DNA of 64,000 nt from NCBI RefSeq assembly GCF_014084105.1, contig NZ_CP048289.1, positions 8,751,922 to 8,815,921 of the forward strand. The letters are read 5' to 3'. Origin of the DNA: Streptacidiphilus sp. P02-A3a (GTDB taxonomy: Bacteria; Actinomycetota; Actinomycetes; Streptomycetales; Streptomycetaceae). Each line of letters opens with the position of its first letter. Positions within the stretch are counted from its first letter, which is position 1. A program made the translations under genes and the position numbers. The notes beneath the pieces were generated by a model. The model searched no databases, was not told the origin of the DNA, and saw only the letters and a program-made list of their open reading frames with translations. Of this stretch, positions 52,047 to 60,707 are shown one piece after another.

Positions 52047-52946
52047 TCAGTCCTTCGCGCGGCGTTTGCGCCTGGCGGGGGTGGCGGCCGGGGCGGGCTT
52101 GGGGGTCGGGGCGGCCTTGCCGATGGTCGGCAGGACGAAGTCCTTGATCATGTCGACCGCGTCGCGGACCAGCGGGCGGAAGACCCGGTAGCGGGAGAGC
52201 GCGACGATCTTGGCGACGAACGGGGCGCAGCGCTTGACGAAGGCGCGGGTCCGCTCGGTGTCCTCGGTGCGGTCGAAGACCCAGTACAGGACGATGACCA
52301 TCAGGTGCAGCCAGAGCAGGTCCGGGAGGAGTTCCTCCAGCTCCGGGTCGAGCTTGGGGCCGAGGTCCGAACCGTCCAGCACCTCGCGGAAGATCTGCAC
52401 CGCCGTGGCCCGGGCCGGGTGGGACTCGTGGGAGAACGGGCTGAGCGCGCTGTTCGGGTCGGCCGCCGTCCGGAAGAACTGGGCGGCGAACTCGTGGTAG
52501 TCCGCCGCGCAGTCCACCCAGGAGTCCAGCGCGATCTGCAACCGCTCGGCGAAGTCGGTCCGCCCGGCCATCCGGGCCCGGGCGTCGGCGGCGTGCTCGT
52601 GCGTCATCCGGTCGTAGAACCCCTGGATCAGGAACTCTTTCGACTCGAAGTAGTAGTAGGCGTTGCCGACCGAGACCCCGGCCTCGGCGGCGATGGCCCG
52701 CATCGTGGTCTTGTCGTAGCCGCGCTCCTGGAACAGCCGCATCGCGGTCTCCAGGATCAGCGCGCGGGTCTGCTCGCTCTTTCCGGTCTTCGGGCGGGCT
52801 CGGCCGCCCGCCGGTTCCGGGGCCCCCTCGGCAGCGGTCTCCGGCGGCGTCGCCGGTGCCTGACGCCGCACCGGCCGGGACGCGGGCTTCCTGCGCGCAG
52901 GGGTGGGCTCGGGGGTCTCGGTCGGCAGGGCGTCATTCACACTCAT
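52047..52946 (-). CDS. TetR-family transcriptional regulator
   Basis: 299 residues. A disordered Pro/Ala/Arg-rich N-terminus (about 1-55) precedes the helix-turn-helix (TRALILETAMRLFQERGYDK; IAAEAGVSVGNAYYYFESKE) and a large ligand domain; the Lys/Arg-rich tail PARRKRRAKD is unusual. Downstream of the DCC protein by 4 bp, hence same operon. It is the natural candidate to bind the two palindromes at 54063 and 54109. Confidence 0.9.
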   Translation of the reverse strand: MSVNDALPTETPEPTPARRKPASRPVRRQAPATPPETAAEGAPEPAGGRARPKTGKSEQTRALILETAMRLFQERGYDKTTMRAIAAEAGVSVGNAYYYFESKEFLIQGFYDRMTHEHAADARARMAGRTDFAERLQIALDSWVDCAADYHEFAAQFFRTAADPNSALSPFSHESHPARATAVQIFREVLDGSDLGPKLDPELEELLPDLLWLHLMVIVLYWVFDRTEDTERTRAFVKRCAPFVAKIVALSRYRVFRPLVRDAVDMIKDFVLPTIGKAAPTPKPAPAATPARRKRRAKD

Positions 52947-52950
52947 GAGG

Positions 52951-53610
52951 CTAGCCGGGCGGCGGGGCGCAGTGCTCACCGCAGGGTTCGGCGGTCGGCG
53001 CCGACGGCTGCCAGGACTTCCCGTTCCAGGTCCAGGGCCCGACCGGGGTCGACGGTGAGGCGTCGGCGGGGGTCCGACCGGCTCTCCCCTGTGCAGTCGG
53101 TCGGACACCCTCCTTCCCGTTCACCGTGGGGCTGGTCGCCTCGCGCCACTTCGCGGCGGCCAGTACCGCGCCCCGGGCGAGCCTGGCCCCGGTCGGGGTG
53201 CTGAACCGGTACGCCGTGGCCCGGCGGCCCTTCAGCGCCCACAGGCAGACCAGCCAGGCGTCGGACGCCTCATAGACCTCACCGACGTCGCTGATGACGG
53301 TGATCTCACGAAGCGTGCGGGCATGGTCGAGATCCGGGAAGCGCCGCGCCGCCTCGGCGGAGCCCGCCGGGACGAACTCCAGCGGGACGAGCTGCCACTG
53401 GCGTTCCAGCCAGCCCCGCACGTGTCGGCACAGGGGGCACTGGGCGTCGTAGAGCACGGTCAACGAGCGGACCGGCGGTTCGTCGGCAGGGAACTCCTCG
53501 GAGAACTCGGCGGGGAACTCTTCGGGGGGCTCGGCGGCGGGATCGTGGGAGGGGCCGGTGGGGAAACCGGTGGCGGGGCCGAGCGGGTCCGCCGGGTGGG
53601 CGTCGGTCAT
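52951..53610 (-). CDS. thiol-disulfide oxidoreductase of the DCC family (DUF393)
   Basis: 219 residues. The core (about 48-165) starts SLTVLYDAQCPLCRHVRGWLE: the DxxCxxC redox motif of the family. N- and C-terminal extensions are Pro/Glu- and Thr/Pro-rich. Middle gene of a membrane protein-DCC-TetR operon. Substrate unknown. Confidence 0.87.
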   Translation of the reverse strand: MTDAHPADPLGPATGFPTGPSHDPAAEPPEEFPAEFSEEFPADEPPVRSLTVLYDAQCPLCRHVRGWLERQWQLVPLEFVPAGSAEAARRFPDLDHARTLREITVISDVGEVYEASDAWLVCLWALKGRRATAYRFSTPTGARLARGAVLAAAKWREATSPTVNGKEGVRPTAQGRAGRTPADASPSTPVGPWTWNGKSWQPSAPTAEPCGEHCAPPPG

Positions 53611-53620
53611 GGCGTCCGCC

Positions 53621-54040
53621 TCAGCCCTGCGGCGTGGGTCGGCCCACGGTGGTGCGCGGGCGGGCGGGCAGGGACGGGCGCTGCTGGCGCTCCATCAGGC
53701 CGCGCCGCCGGATCCGGTTGAGCACGTACACGTTGCCCAGGTGCAGCACCCCGAGGACCAGCAGCACCGTGCCGATCTTGACGGAGAGCGCGGTGAAGAT
53801 GCTCCTGGCGTCGGTGACGTCGGTGTCCCCGCCGCGCAGCCAGAGCGCCACGAAGCCCAGGTTGACCAGGTAGAAGCCGACCACCAGCAGGTGGTTGACG
53901 GCGTCGGCCAGCTTCTCGCTGCCCTGGAGCACGTCGGCCAGGAAGACATGCCCGCTACGGCTCAGCGTGCGGGCCACCCAGATCGTGAGCCCGATGCTCA
54001 GTGCCAGGTAGACGACATAGGTGACGACCGTGAGGTCCAT
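53621..54040 (-). CDS. small membrane protein with four predicted helices
   Basis: 139 residues from ATG 54040. Hydrophobic segments VVTYVVYLALSIGLTIWV, VNHLLVVGFYLVNLGFVALW, ALSVKIGTVLLVLGVLHLG, then a basic tail (NRIRRRGLMERQQRP). Unknown function; first gene of the operon whose promoter carries two palindromic operators. Likely partner of the DCC redox protein. Confidence 0.82.
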   Translation of the reverse strand: MDLTVVTYVVYLALSIGLTIWVARTLSRSGHVFLADVLQGSEKLADAVNHLLVVGFYLVNLGFVALWLRGGDTDVTDARSIFTALSVKIGTVLLVLGVLHLGNVYVLNRIRRRGLMERQQRPSLPARPRTTVGRPTPQG

Positions 54041-54062
54041 CGTTCCGCCCCTTGGAGAGGTT

Positions 54063-54076
54063 TTGAACGCGTTCGA
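54063..54076. promoter_or_regulatory. palindromic operator 1
   Basis: TTGAACGCGTTCGA fits TNNAACNNGTTNNA, the pattern of the TetR-type KstR box. It sits between the promoter and the start of the 54040 gene. Confidence 0.65.
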
Positions 54077-54085
54077 TTTTCGCGT

Positions 54086-54114
54086 CGAGGGAGACACTAG
54101 ACCCGTTTTTGAAC
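54086..54114 (-). promoter_or_regulatory. promoter of the 54040 to 52047 operon
   Basis: Overlaps operator 2. On the minus strand TTGAAC (its first half-site) as -35, 17 bp, then TAGTGT as -10. Repressor bound at operator 2 would cover the -35 box. Confidence 0.5.
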
Positions 54115-54122
54115 ATGTTCAA
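54109..54122. promoter_or_regulatory. palindromic operator 2
   Basis: TTGAACATGTTCAA, a perfect palindrome matching the same TNNAACNNGTTNNA pattern; 46 bp centre to centre from operator 1. Confidence 0.72.
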
Positions 54123-54145
54123 GTCTCTCTCCGCCACCCGCGGGC

Positions 54146-54886
54146 CTACCGGCGGGCCCCCTCGCCGCTGGTGATCCGCCAGAGTCCGGCGAGCTGGAAG
54201 TAGACGTTGTTCACCACCTGGAGCAGCCCCAGGGTCACCGGCCACAGCAGCGCCCCCAGCGCCGGGACCTGGTCGACCGGCAGCAGGTAGGCCATCGCCA
54301 CCCGGGCCACGCCGTCGAGCAGCAGGGCCACCGCCCAGATCACCGTGGCCACCCGCCAGATCCGCCGGAACCGCGGCTCGCGCTCCCACAGCACGTCCCA
54401 GGAGGTCCCGTCGGAGCGGAAGTGTCCCTCCAGCAGCGGGCGGGCGCCGTGGAACAGCAGCGGACGCCGGGCCCGCAGCGAGGCCAGGTACCAGAGCCCG
54501 CCGATGAAGGTGGTGTAGCCGTCCTTGGCCAGCAGGAAGCGGGTGCTGCCGTTGATCAGCGACATCCCCAGGCTGAGCAGCATGACGGCGGCGAAGAACG
54601 CGGCCAGGCCGTCGAGCCGACGCTCCCGGGCGAACTGGACGCCGGCACTGACCAGCGGCGGGATCGTGGACACGATCAGCGAGAGGTGGACATCGCACCC
54701 CGCCGCGCGCAGCAGGTAGTAGAGCCCGACCGGTAGCGCGGCGTCGACGGCCAGCAGCAGCAGTCGGCGCCCCTTGCGCACCCGGGTCCGGGACGGCGCC
54801 GCCCCCGAGCCCGGTTCGGCCTCCGGTTCCGGACCGTGGCCGGGGCGCTCCGGACCCGGCAGTACCGCCCCCCGTTTTACTGGCAT
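54146..54886 (-). CDS. VC0807-like integral membrane protein
   Basis: 246 residues. Soluble Pro/Glu/Arg-rich first 40 residues, then about five helices (LLLLAVDAALPVGLYYLL; LIVSTIPPLVSAGVQF; GLAAFFAAVMLLSLGMSLI; VATVIWAVALLLDGVARVAM; LLWPVTLGLLQVVNNVYF). Pattern fits the VC0807 family of unknown function. Its downstream end lies next to the two operators but the gene reads away from its own promoter at about 54890. Confidence 0.75.
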   Translation of the reverse strand: MPVKRGAVLPGPERPGHGPEPEAEPGSGAAPSRTRVRKGRRLLLLAVDAALPVGLYYLLRAAGCDVHLSLIVSTIPPLVSAGVQFARERRLDGLAAFFAAVMLLSLGMSLINGSTRFLLAKDGYTTFIGGLWYLASLRARRPLLFHGARPLLEGHFRSDGTSWDVLWEREPRFRRIWRVATVIWAVALLLDGVARVAMAYLLPVDQVPALGALLWPVTLGLLQVVNNVYFQLAGLWRITSGEGARR

Positions 54887-54929
54887 GAGTAAAAACTACC
54901 CTGCATCAGTAACAGGCAAACGGCTGCCC

Positions 54930-55553
54930 TCAGCCGCGCTGCTCCCCCTGGGTGCGCCGCGCGTACGAGCGGGCGGCGCGGATCCGGTCGCCGCAGCGCA
55001 CCGAGCACCAGTGCCGCGCGGCATGGGTCCGCAGCAGGTAGCGGGAGCAGTCGCCGGCGCCGCACCCGGCCAGCCGGTCCGCGTCCGCCGCGGTGAGCAG
55101 GTCGACCGCGTCGGCGGCGATCCGGGCCATGGCGTGCTCGGCGATCCGGTCCGCCGGGTGCGGCCGCACCCGGCGCGGCCCGGCGGCCTCGTCCCAGGCC
55201 AGCAGGTCCACCGCCGGGGCCAGCGTCAGCGCCTCGTTGAGCGCGGCCAGGGCCGGGGCCGGGGGCGCGCCGTCGTCGATCCGGGCCGCGAGCAGCTCCC
55301 GGACGTGGTCGCGCAGCGTGCGCAACCGCCCGGCGCACAGCTCCATCAGCTCCGCGTCCGGCGGCGCGAGCCGGTGGTCCACCAGCCAGCCGGTGGCCTG
55401 GGCCGGACTGCCGAGCAGGTCGAGCCGGACCCCGCCGGGCATGGTCAGCGTGGTGTTGGCGAAGTCCAGGGCGACGTGCCGGTCCGCCCCGGGCGCGGGC
55501 GGGGGCGCGGTCGGCAGCGGCTGGGACGAGGGCCGACGATCCGTGGTGCTCAT
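54930..55553 (-). CDS. CGNR-type zinc-finger regulatory protein
   Basis: 207 residues from ATG 55553 (ATG 55562 also possible). N-terminal ABATE-like stress-sensing domain (LDFANTTLTMPGG ... LLGSPAQATGWLVDH) and a C-terminal zinc finger, CGAGDCSRYLL ... HWCSVRCGDRIRA, in which the CGNR box reads CGDR. Putative transcription factor, divergent from the metallo-hydrolase gene. Confidence 0.88.
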   Translation of the reverse strand: MSTTDRRPSSQPLPTAPPPAPGADRHVALDFANTTLTMPGGVRLDLLGSPAQATGWLVDHRLAPPDAELMELCAGRLRTLRDHVRELLAARIDDGAPPAPALAALNEALTLAPAVDLLAWDEAAGPRRVRPHPADRIAEHAMARIAADAVDLLTAADADRLAGCGAGDCSRYLLRTHAARHWCSVRCGDRIRAARSYARRTQGEQRG

Positions 55554-55639
55554 ATTCCTCATGCTAACGCTTGAAGTTTTCCGTGAGAACTGACTACTCT
55601 TCATCACGGCAAACCAGCAACTTCTCCGTGAGGTGTCCC

Positions 55640-56407
55640 GTGACCAGTGCCACGCACGAGCAGACCGAGATCCGCGTCTTCGGCGGCCCCAGTGCCCTGA
55701 TCGACTTCGGTGGCCTGACCTTCCTCACCGACCCGGCCTTCGACGGGCCCGGCGAGTACGGCCGGGGCAGCGGCCGGACGCTCGTCAAGACCGCGCCCGC
55801 CTCCATCGACCCGGCCGAGCTCGGCCCGATCGACGCCGTGCTGCTCTCCCACGACGAGCACCCGGACAACCTGGACCACTCCGGCCGGGCGCTGCTCGCC
55901 GACGTCCCGCTGGTGCTGACCACCCGGGGCGGCGCGGGACGGCTCGGCGGCAGCGCCCAGGGGCTGGCGGCCTGGGAGTCGGTGCAGCTGACCCGGCCCG
56001 ACGGCGGCACCGCGACCGTCACCGCCGTGCCCGCCCAGCACGGTCCGGAGGGCTGCGAGCCGATCAGCGGCGAGGTGATCGGCTTCGTGCTCACCGCCGC
56101 CGACCTGCCCACCGTCTACGTCAGCGGCGACAACGCCTCGCTGGCGCTGGTCGAGGAGATCGCCGGGCGCTTCGGCCCGGTCGACACGGCCGTCCTGTTC
56201 GCCGGGGCCGCCCGGGTGGCCGCGCTCTTCGACGGCGGACTACTCACCCTGGACAGCGCGCAGGCCGCCGAGGCGGCGCGGATCCTCGGCGCGCGCCGGG
56301 TGGTCCCGGTCCACTTCGACAGCTGGGGGCACTTCACCGAGGGCCGGGAGGCGCTGGTCGCCGCGTTCGCCGCCGCGGGCCTGAGCGACCGCCTGCACCT
56401 CGGCTGA
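55640..56407 (+). CDS. metallo-beta-lactamase-fold hydrolase (UlaG-like)
   Basis: 255 residues from GTG 55640. FLTDPAFDGPGEY and the metal motif LLSHDEHPDNLDH, then VYVSGDNASL and VPVHFDSWGHFTE. Typical of the L-ascorbate-6-phosphate lactonase/UPF0173-like branch. It is probably regulated by the divergent CGNR protein. Substrate unknown. Confidence 0.87.
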   Translation: MTSATHEQTEIRVFGGPSALIDFGGLTFLTDPAFDGPGEYGRGSGRTLVKTAPASIDPAELGPIDAVLLSHDEHPDNLDHSGRALLADVPLVLTTRGGAGRLGGSAQGLAAWESVQLTRPDGGTATVTAVPAQHGPEGCEPISGEVIGFVLTAADLPTVYVSGDNASLALVEEIAGRFGPVDTAVLFAGAARVAALFDGGLLTLDSAQAAEAARILGARRVVPVHFDSWGHFTEGREALVAAFAAAGLSDRLHLG

Positions 56408-56440
56408 CACCGACCGTGAGCCGCCGCCGTCCGTTCGTCG

Positions 56441-57100
56441 TCAGCCGGTGCCGGTGACGCCCGCCAGCGGCGCGGCGACAACCTCGGCGGTGGTGACCGG
56501 CCGGACGCCGATCCCGGTCAGGTCCGTGATCCGCTCGTCGCTGGTCTGCGACACGGCGTCGGTCACCAGCACCGTCCGCAGGTCCCGGACGCTCGCCTCG
56601 AACAGCGTCGCCCGGGGACAGTTGGGCAGGTTGCAGCCGGCCACCACCACCGTGTCCACGCCCCAGCCGCGCAGCAGCCGCTCCAGGTCGGTGCGGTGGA
56701 AAGCGCCCCAGCGCGGTTTGAACAGCACCGCCTCGGTCGACGAACCACCCAGGTACTGCGGCTTTCCGGCGAGCAGCAGCGCCGGGTCCAGCTCCGCCGC
56801 GCGCTCGCCGAGGACCACGGAGGGGATCTGGCTGCCCGGGGTCCCCGGCGCGGCCAGGTTCAGCCCGGCCTCGACGGCGGCCCGGCGCGGCAGGTCCACG
56901 TCACTGCCGCCGGGCTCGGACAGCCGGATGACGTGCACGATCGGCCGTCCGGCCGCGCGGTAGGCCGCGACCAGCTCGGCCAGGCGCGGAAGTACCGCCG
57001 TGGTACCGGGAATCGTCAGTGCCCCACCGTCCAGGAAATCCTGCTGGACGTCGATCAGCAGCAGCGCGGAACTCGCCCACACGGGCTCGGTGTAGTCCAT
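56441..57100 (-). CDS. isochorismatase-family cysteine hydrolase
   Basis: 219 residues from ATG 57100. The Asp-Lys-Cys triad is visible: Asp in LLIDVQQDFLDGG, Lys in LFKPRWGAFHRTDL, Cys in VVVAGCNLPNCPRATLFEA. The double Cys near the nucleophile matches members acting on nicotinamide-like or biuret-like amides. Substrate not assignable. Confidence 0.9.
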   Translation of the reverse strand: MDYTEPVWASSALLLIDVQQDFLDGGALTIPGTTAVLPRLAELVAAYRAAGRPIVHVIRLSEPGGSDVDLPRRAAVEAGLNLAAPGTPGSQIPSVVLGERAAELDPALLLAGKPQYLGGSSTEAVLFKPRWGAFHRTDLERLLRGWGVDTVVVAGCNLPNCPRATLFEASVRDLRTVLVTDAVSQTSDERITDLTGIGVRPVTTAEVVAAPLAGVTGTG

Positions 57101-57142
57101 CCACCGAGCGTAGTGACGGCCGCTCGGCCCGCACCGCACATT

Positions 57143-57675
57143 TCAACCAGCGGACGCGGAAGCGTCGTTGGCGACCTCCCGGCGCAGGCAGACCCGCGCC
57201 CACCGGTCCAGCCCGTGCGTGGCCTCCCGCCTGCGGATCTCCCGCAGGCCCGGGCCGAGCTCGGGTTCGTCGAGCGGCCGGAAGCCGAGACGCCGGTAGT
57301 ACGGCGCGTTCCAGGGCACCTCGGCGAAGGTGGTCAGGGTCAGCGCGGGAGCCCCTCGGCCGCCGCGAAGGCCGCCGCCCGGTCGAGCAGCGCCCGGCCG
57401 ACACCGCGACGCGCGGCGTCCGGGTGCACCGACACCTGCTCGACGTGCAGCGCGTCGTCCAGCCGGTCCGCGAGCAGGTACGCCATCGGCGGCCCGTCCG
57501 CCGGGACCGCCACCCAGGCCAGCCCGGCCCGCTGGTAGCGGGCGAGCTCGGCCAGCGGCGGCGGTTCGTCGTCCGCGATCTCCGGCATGCCGAGGCCGCG
57601 GAAACCGCGCCCGGCGGCCCGTTCGATCTCTTGCAGCCGGGGCAGTTCGTCGGCACGGACCGCTCGGATACGCAT
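57143..57675 (-). pseudogene. GNAT acetyltransferase with a single frameshift
   Basis: From ATG 57675 the frame encodes MRIRAVRADELPRLQEIE, the acetyl-CoA loop VHPDAARRGVGRALLDRA and FAAAEGLPR, then stops at 57340. The rest of the fold (ALTLTTFAEVPWNAPYYRRL, GF) continues one frame over to 57143. One missing base near 57345-57360, in a short C/G run, explains it. Both parts are otherwise well conserved, so a recent mutation or sequencing error is likely. Confidence 0.85.
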
Positions 57676-57794
57676 CCACCCAGTATCCCCGCCAGCATCC
57701 CCGTCCGTATCCCCGTCCGTGTCCCGTCCGTGTCGGCCCAGTCCCGTCTCTCCTGTCTCGGCGGAACGGGCGCGGGGACCGGCGGCGGCGCGGG

Positions 57795-58490
57795 TCAGAC
57801 CTCCGCCGCCAGTACGCCCATCGCCTCCCGCGCCGCCGCCAGCGAGCTCGCCGCCAGGCCCTGGAACTGCGCCAGGGCCGGGATGTCCGCCGAGCGGGTG
57901 AGCTCGGCGACCACGATGTGCAGATTCGCCGCGGCCACCCCGATCCGGGCGAAGTAGGCCCGCAGGTAGGGGATCTGGAAGTCGAACGCCTCCATCGGCG
58001 TCCCCGGGCCGTAGCCGCCGCCGCGCGCCGCGGCGACCACCACCCGGGTCCGGCTCAGCAGCCGCTCCCCGGTCGCCGGGTCGGTGTACGCGCCCGGGAA
58101 GGTCACCCGGTCGATCCACGCCTTCAGCGCGGCCGGTATCGACAGGTTGTACATGGGGGTGCCGATCAGCAGCGTGTCCGCCGCCAGCAGTTCGCTGATC
58201 AACGGCAGGGTCAGCGCCCACTGCCGCTGCTCCGCGACCCCCTCGGCGAACTCGGCCACCTTGTCCAGCGGCACCGCGCCGCCGCGCTCCACCCGCTGGC
58301 CGAGCAGGGCGTAGCCGCCGTCGGTCAGCGGCACCGGGTCGGCGCTGAGGTCCCGGTAGCGGTAGCCGTCCGTGCCGTGCCGGTCCCGCCAGGCCTCCGC
58401 GTACCGCGCGGCCAGCCGGCGGCTGACCGAGTCGGCCGGAAGGCTGGGGCTGGCGTCCAGATGCAGCAACGTGGGTCGGTCCATGGTCAT
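57795..58490 (-). CDS. azoR: FMN-dependent NADH-azoreductase
   Basis: 231 residues. Flavodoxin-like: LLHLDASPSLPADSVSR, then PMYNLSIPAALKAWIDRVTFPG (FMN contact) and VVVAAARGGGYGPGTPMEAF. Reduces azo bonds and quinones with NADH. Start ATG 58490 behind AGGAG. Divergent from the sigma factor gene. Confidence 0.92.
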   Translation of the reverse strand: MTMDRPTLLHLDASPSLPADSVSRRLAARYAEAWRDRHGTDGYRYRDLSADPVPLTDGGYALLGQRVERGGAVPLDKVAEFAEGVAEQRQWALTLPLISELLAADTLLIGTPMYNLSIPAALKAWIDRVTFPGAYTDPATGERLLSRTRVVVAAARGGGYGPGTPMEAFDFQIPYLRAYFARIGVAAANLHIVVAELTRSADIPALAQFQGLAASSLAAAREAMGVLAAEV

Positions 58491-58564
58491 CGGGCTCTCC
58501 TGGTCACTTCTGCGTGGTTGGGTTCGTCAAGGCATCGACGCGGCTCGACGAGGAAAGGTGACCG

Positions 58565-59446
58565 ATGAACGGGGACGACTGGCTGGCGGCGCGGTTCGAG
58601 TCGCACCGGGGACACCTGCGGGCGGTCGCCTACCGGATGCTCGGCTCGCTCAGCGAGGCCGAGGACGCGGTGCAGGAGTCCTGGCTCCGGCTCAGCCGGG
58701 TCGAGGCCGACGAGATCGAGAACCTGGGCGCCTGGCTGACCACCGTGGTCTCCCGGGTCTGCCTGGACCTGCTGCGTTCCCGCCGGTCACGCGGCGAGGA
58801 ACCGGTCGGCCTGTCCGACCGGGTCCGCGAGGCCGACGAGAGCGTCGACGACCCGGAGCAGGAGGCACTGCTGGTGGAGTCCGTCGGCCGGGCGATGCTG
58901 GTGGTACTCGACCGGCTGGCCCCGGCCGAGCGGCTGGCGTTCGTCCTGCACGACCTGTTCGCGGTGCCCTTCGACCAGATCGCGCCCATCGTCGAACGCA
59001 CCCCGGTCACCACCAAGAAGCTCGCCAGCCGCGCCCGGCAGCGGGTCCGCGGCGCCTCCCCGCTGCCCGGCGCCGAACTCACCCAGCACCGGCAGGTGGT
59101 CGAGGCCTTCCTCACCGCCTCCCGCGGCGGCGACCTGCGGGCCCTGCTCACGGTGCTGGCCCCGGACGTGGTCCGGCGGGCCGATCCGGCGCTGCTCCCA
59201 CCCGGCGCCCCGGTCGTGGTCCACGGCGCGGCGGCGGTCGCCCGGGAGACGATGGTCCTCGGCCGCCGCGCCCGCTACGCCGAACCGGCGCTGATCAACG
59301 GCGCGGTGGGCATCGTCGTCGCCCCGCACGGCCGGCTGCTGCTGGTCCTCACCGTCGAGGTCCGGGCGAACCAGGTCACCGCCTACGAGGTCATCGCCGA
59401 CCCGGACCGCCTCCCCCGGCTCACCCTCGCGCTGCTCCCCGACTGA
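58565..59446 (+). CDS. ECF sigma factor with C-terminal SnoaL-like domain (SigJ type)
   Basis: 293 residues. Region 2 (HRGHLRAVAYRMLGSLSEAE; AVQESWLRLSR) and region 4 (LAPAERLAFVLHDLFAVPF; DQIAPIVERTPVTTKKLASR) are followed by an about 110-residue SnoaL_2-like domain (HRQVVEAFLTASRGGDLRAL). In this class the C-terminal domain replaces a separate anti-sigma factor and modulates activity. Its divergent neighbour is azoreductase, a plausible redox target. Confidence 0.92.
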   Translation: MNGDDWLAARFESHRGHLRAVAYRMLGSLSEAEDAVQESWLRLSRVEADEIENLGAWLTTVVSRVCLDLLRSRRSRGEEPVGLSDRVREADESVDDPEQEALLVESVGRAMLVVLDRLAPAERLAFVLHDLFAVPFDQIAPIVERTPVTTKKLASRARQRVRGASPLPGAELTQHRQVVEAFLTASRGGDLRALLTVLAPDVVRRADPALLPPGAPVVVHGAAAVARETMVLGRRARYAEPALINGAVGIVVAPHGRLLLVLTVEVRANQVTAYEVIADPDRLPRLTLALLPD

Positions 59447-59482
59447 GCGAACCGGCCCGACTGAGCGAACCGACGCCCGCTG

Positions 59483-60484
59483 GGACTTGTCCGCCCGATC
59501 ATGTGGCTATCGCCTGACTTGCTCGTTGGTTCGGGCATGGGGCGGGGAGATCTGACGGATGCCGAGTGGGAACGGCTGCGGCCGTTCCTGCCGGTCAGCG
59601 ACAGGCGTTGTGGCCGGTGGCGGGACCATCGGCCGGTGATCGACGGGATTGTGCACCGGGTGCGGACCGCAGTGCACTGGCGTGACCTGCCCGAGCGCTT
59701 CGCGCCGTGGAAGACGGTCTACGAACGCCATCGGCCGTGGTCGGCCGACGGGACCTGGGAACGGCTGCTCCAGCAGGTGCAGGCCGAAGCGGACGCGGTC
59801 GGCGACATCGACTGGGACGTCTCGGTCGACTCGACCATCGTGCGGGCCCACCAGCACGCGGCCGGCGCCCGCACCGACCGGCCACCGGCCCTGGCCTCAA
59901 AGGGGGCTGGGCCAGGGGAACACCAGGACCAGACGCCGTGGCAGAGCCTCGTCGCCCGTCTGGTGGAGGTGGTGCTGGAGGCGAGGACCTGGGCCGCTCG
60001 CGCGGCGGGTCCACCACCAAGGTCCACCTGAGCGCGGACAGCCGCTGCCGCCCGCTGTCCCTGGTCCTCACCCCGGGACAGCGGGCGGACCGCACGCAGT
60101 TCGAGCCCGTGCTGGAGAAGATCCGCGTCCCGCGGACCGGTCCGGGCAGGCCCCGCAAGACACCCGACAGCCTGGCCGCCGACAAGGCCTACAGCAACGG
60201 CCCGTGCCGCGACTACCCGCGCGGGCACGGCATCCCGCACGCGATCCCCCAGAAGACGGACAGTCGTGCCGCCCGCCTGCGCAAGGGCTCGCGCGGCGGG
60301 CGACCACCGGGCTTCGACGAGGAGCGGTACAAGAAACACAACACCGTCGAATGGGCCATCAACAAGCTCAAACACGCCCGAGCGGCGGCCACGCACTACG
60401 ACAAACGCGGCTACGTCTACCTCGGCACGGCCACCACAGCCGCCCCCGTCATCCGACTCCGCACGTGATCGACCGGACAAGTCC
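59483..60484 (+). mobile_element. IS5-family (IS427-like) insertion sequence, 1002 bp
   Basis: Inverted ends: GGACTTGTCCGCCCGATCA at 59483 and, from the other strand at 60484, GGACTTGTCCGGTCGATCA. Carries a two-frame transposase. No matching target duplication is seen (left flank GCTG, right flank TAGC), suggesting later rearrangement. A truncated inverted copy lies at 63426-63772. Confidence 0.88.
59501..60468 (+). CDS. IS5-family transposase in two overlapping frames
   Basis: Frame A (59501-60031) encodes the N-terminal helix-turn-helix domain (LTDAEWERLRPFLPVSDR) and first Asp (WDVSVDSTIVRAHQHAAG). Frame B, -1 relative, supplies LGRSRGGSTTKVHLSADS, the second Asp (LAADKAYSNGPCR) and the Glu (NTVEWAINKLKHARAAA) to stop at 60468. 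The overlap lies in 59950-60000 (GGTGGAGGTGGTGCTGG). Such splits are normal in the IS427 group, which uses ribosomal frameshifting, though no classical A6G slip site is present, so decay is possible. Confidence 0.85.
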
Positions 60485-60605
60485 TAGCCGGTGTGGGGAC
60501 CGTTCGATCTGTTCCTCGAACCAGCTGGCATCACTCGCGCAGGCGGCGACGAACGTCTGTCGCGGCGGCGGTAAGTCAGGCTTGATCGTCAAGCTAGAAT
60601 TGTGA

Positions 60606-60640
60606 CGTCGGCCACCCCACTTGGATTGGGGTGGCCGACG
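60606..60640. terminator. bidirectional terminator
   Basis: Perfect 14-bp stem CGTCGGCCACCCCA with a 7-base loop, between IS5 and the end of the secreted-protein gene. Confidence 0.75.
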
Positions 60641-60707
60641 CTTCAACTGCCTTGCCTGGCAGCTAAATTGATGGTTGCAGAGCTAGAGCTTCGGGTCCTG
60701 CAACCCT

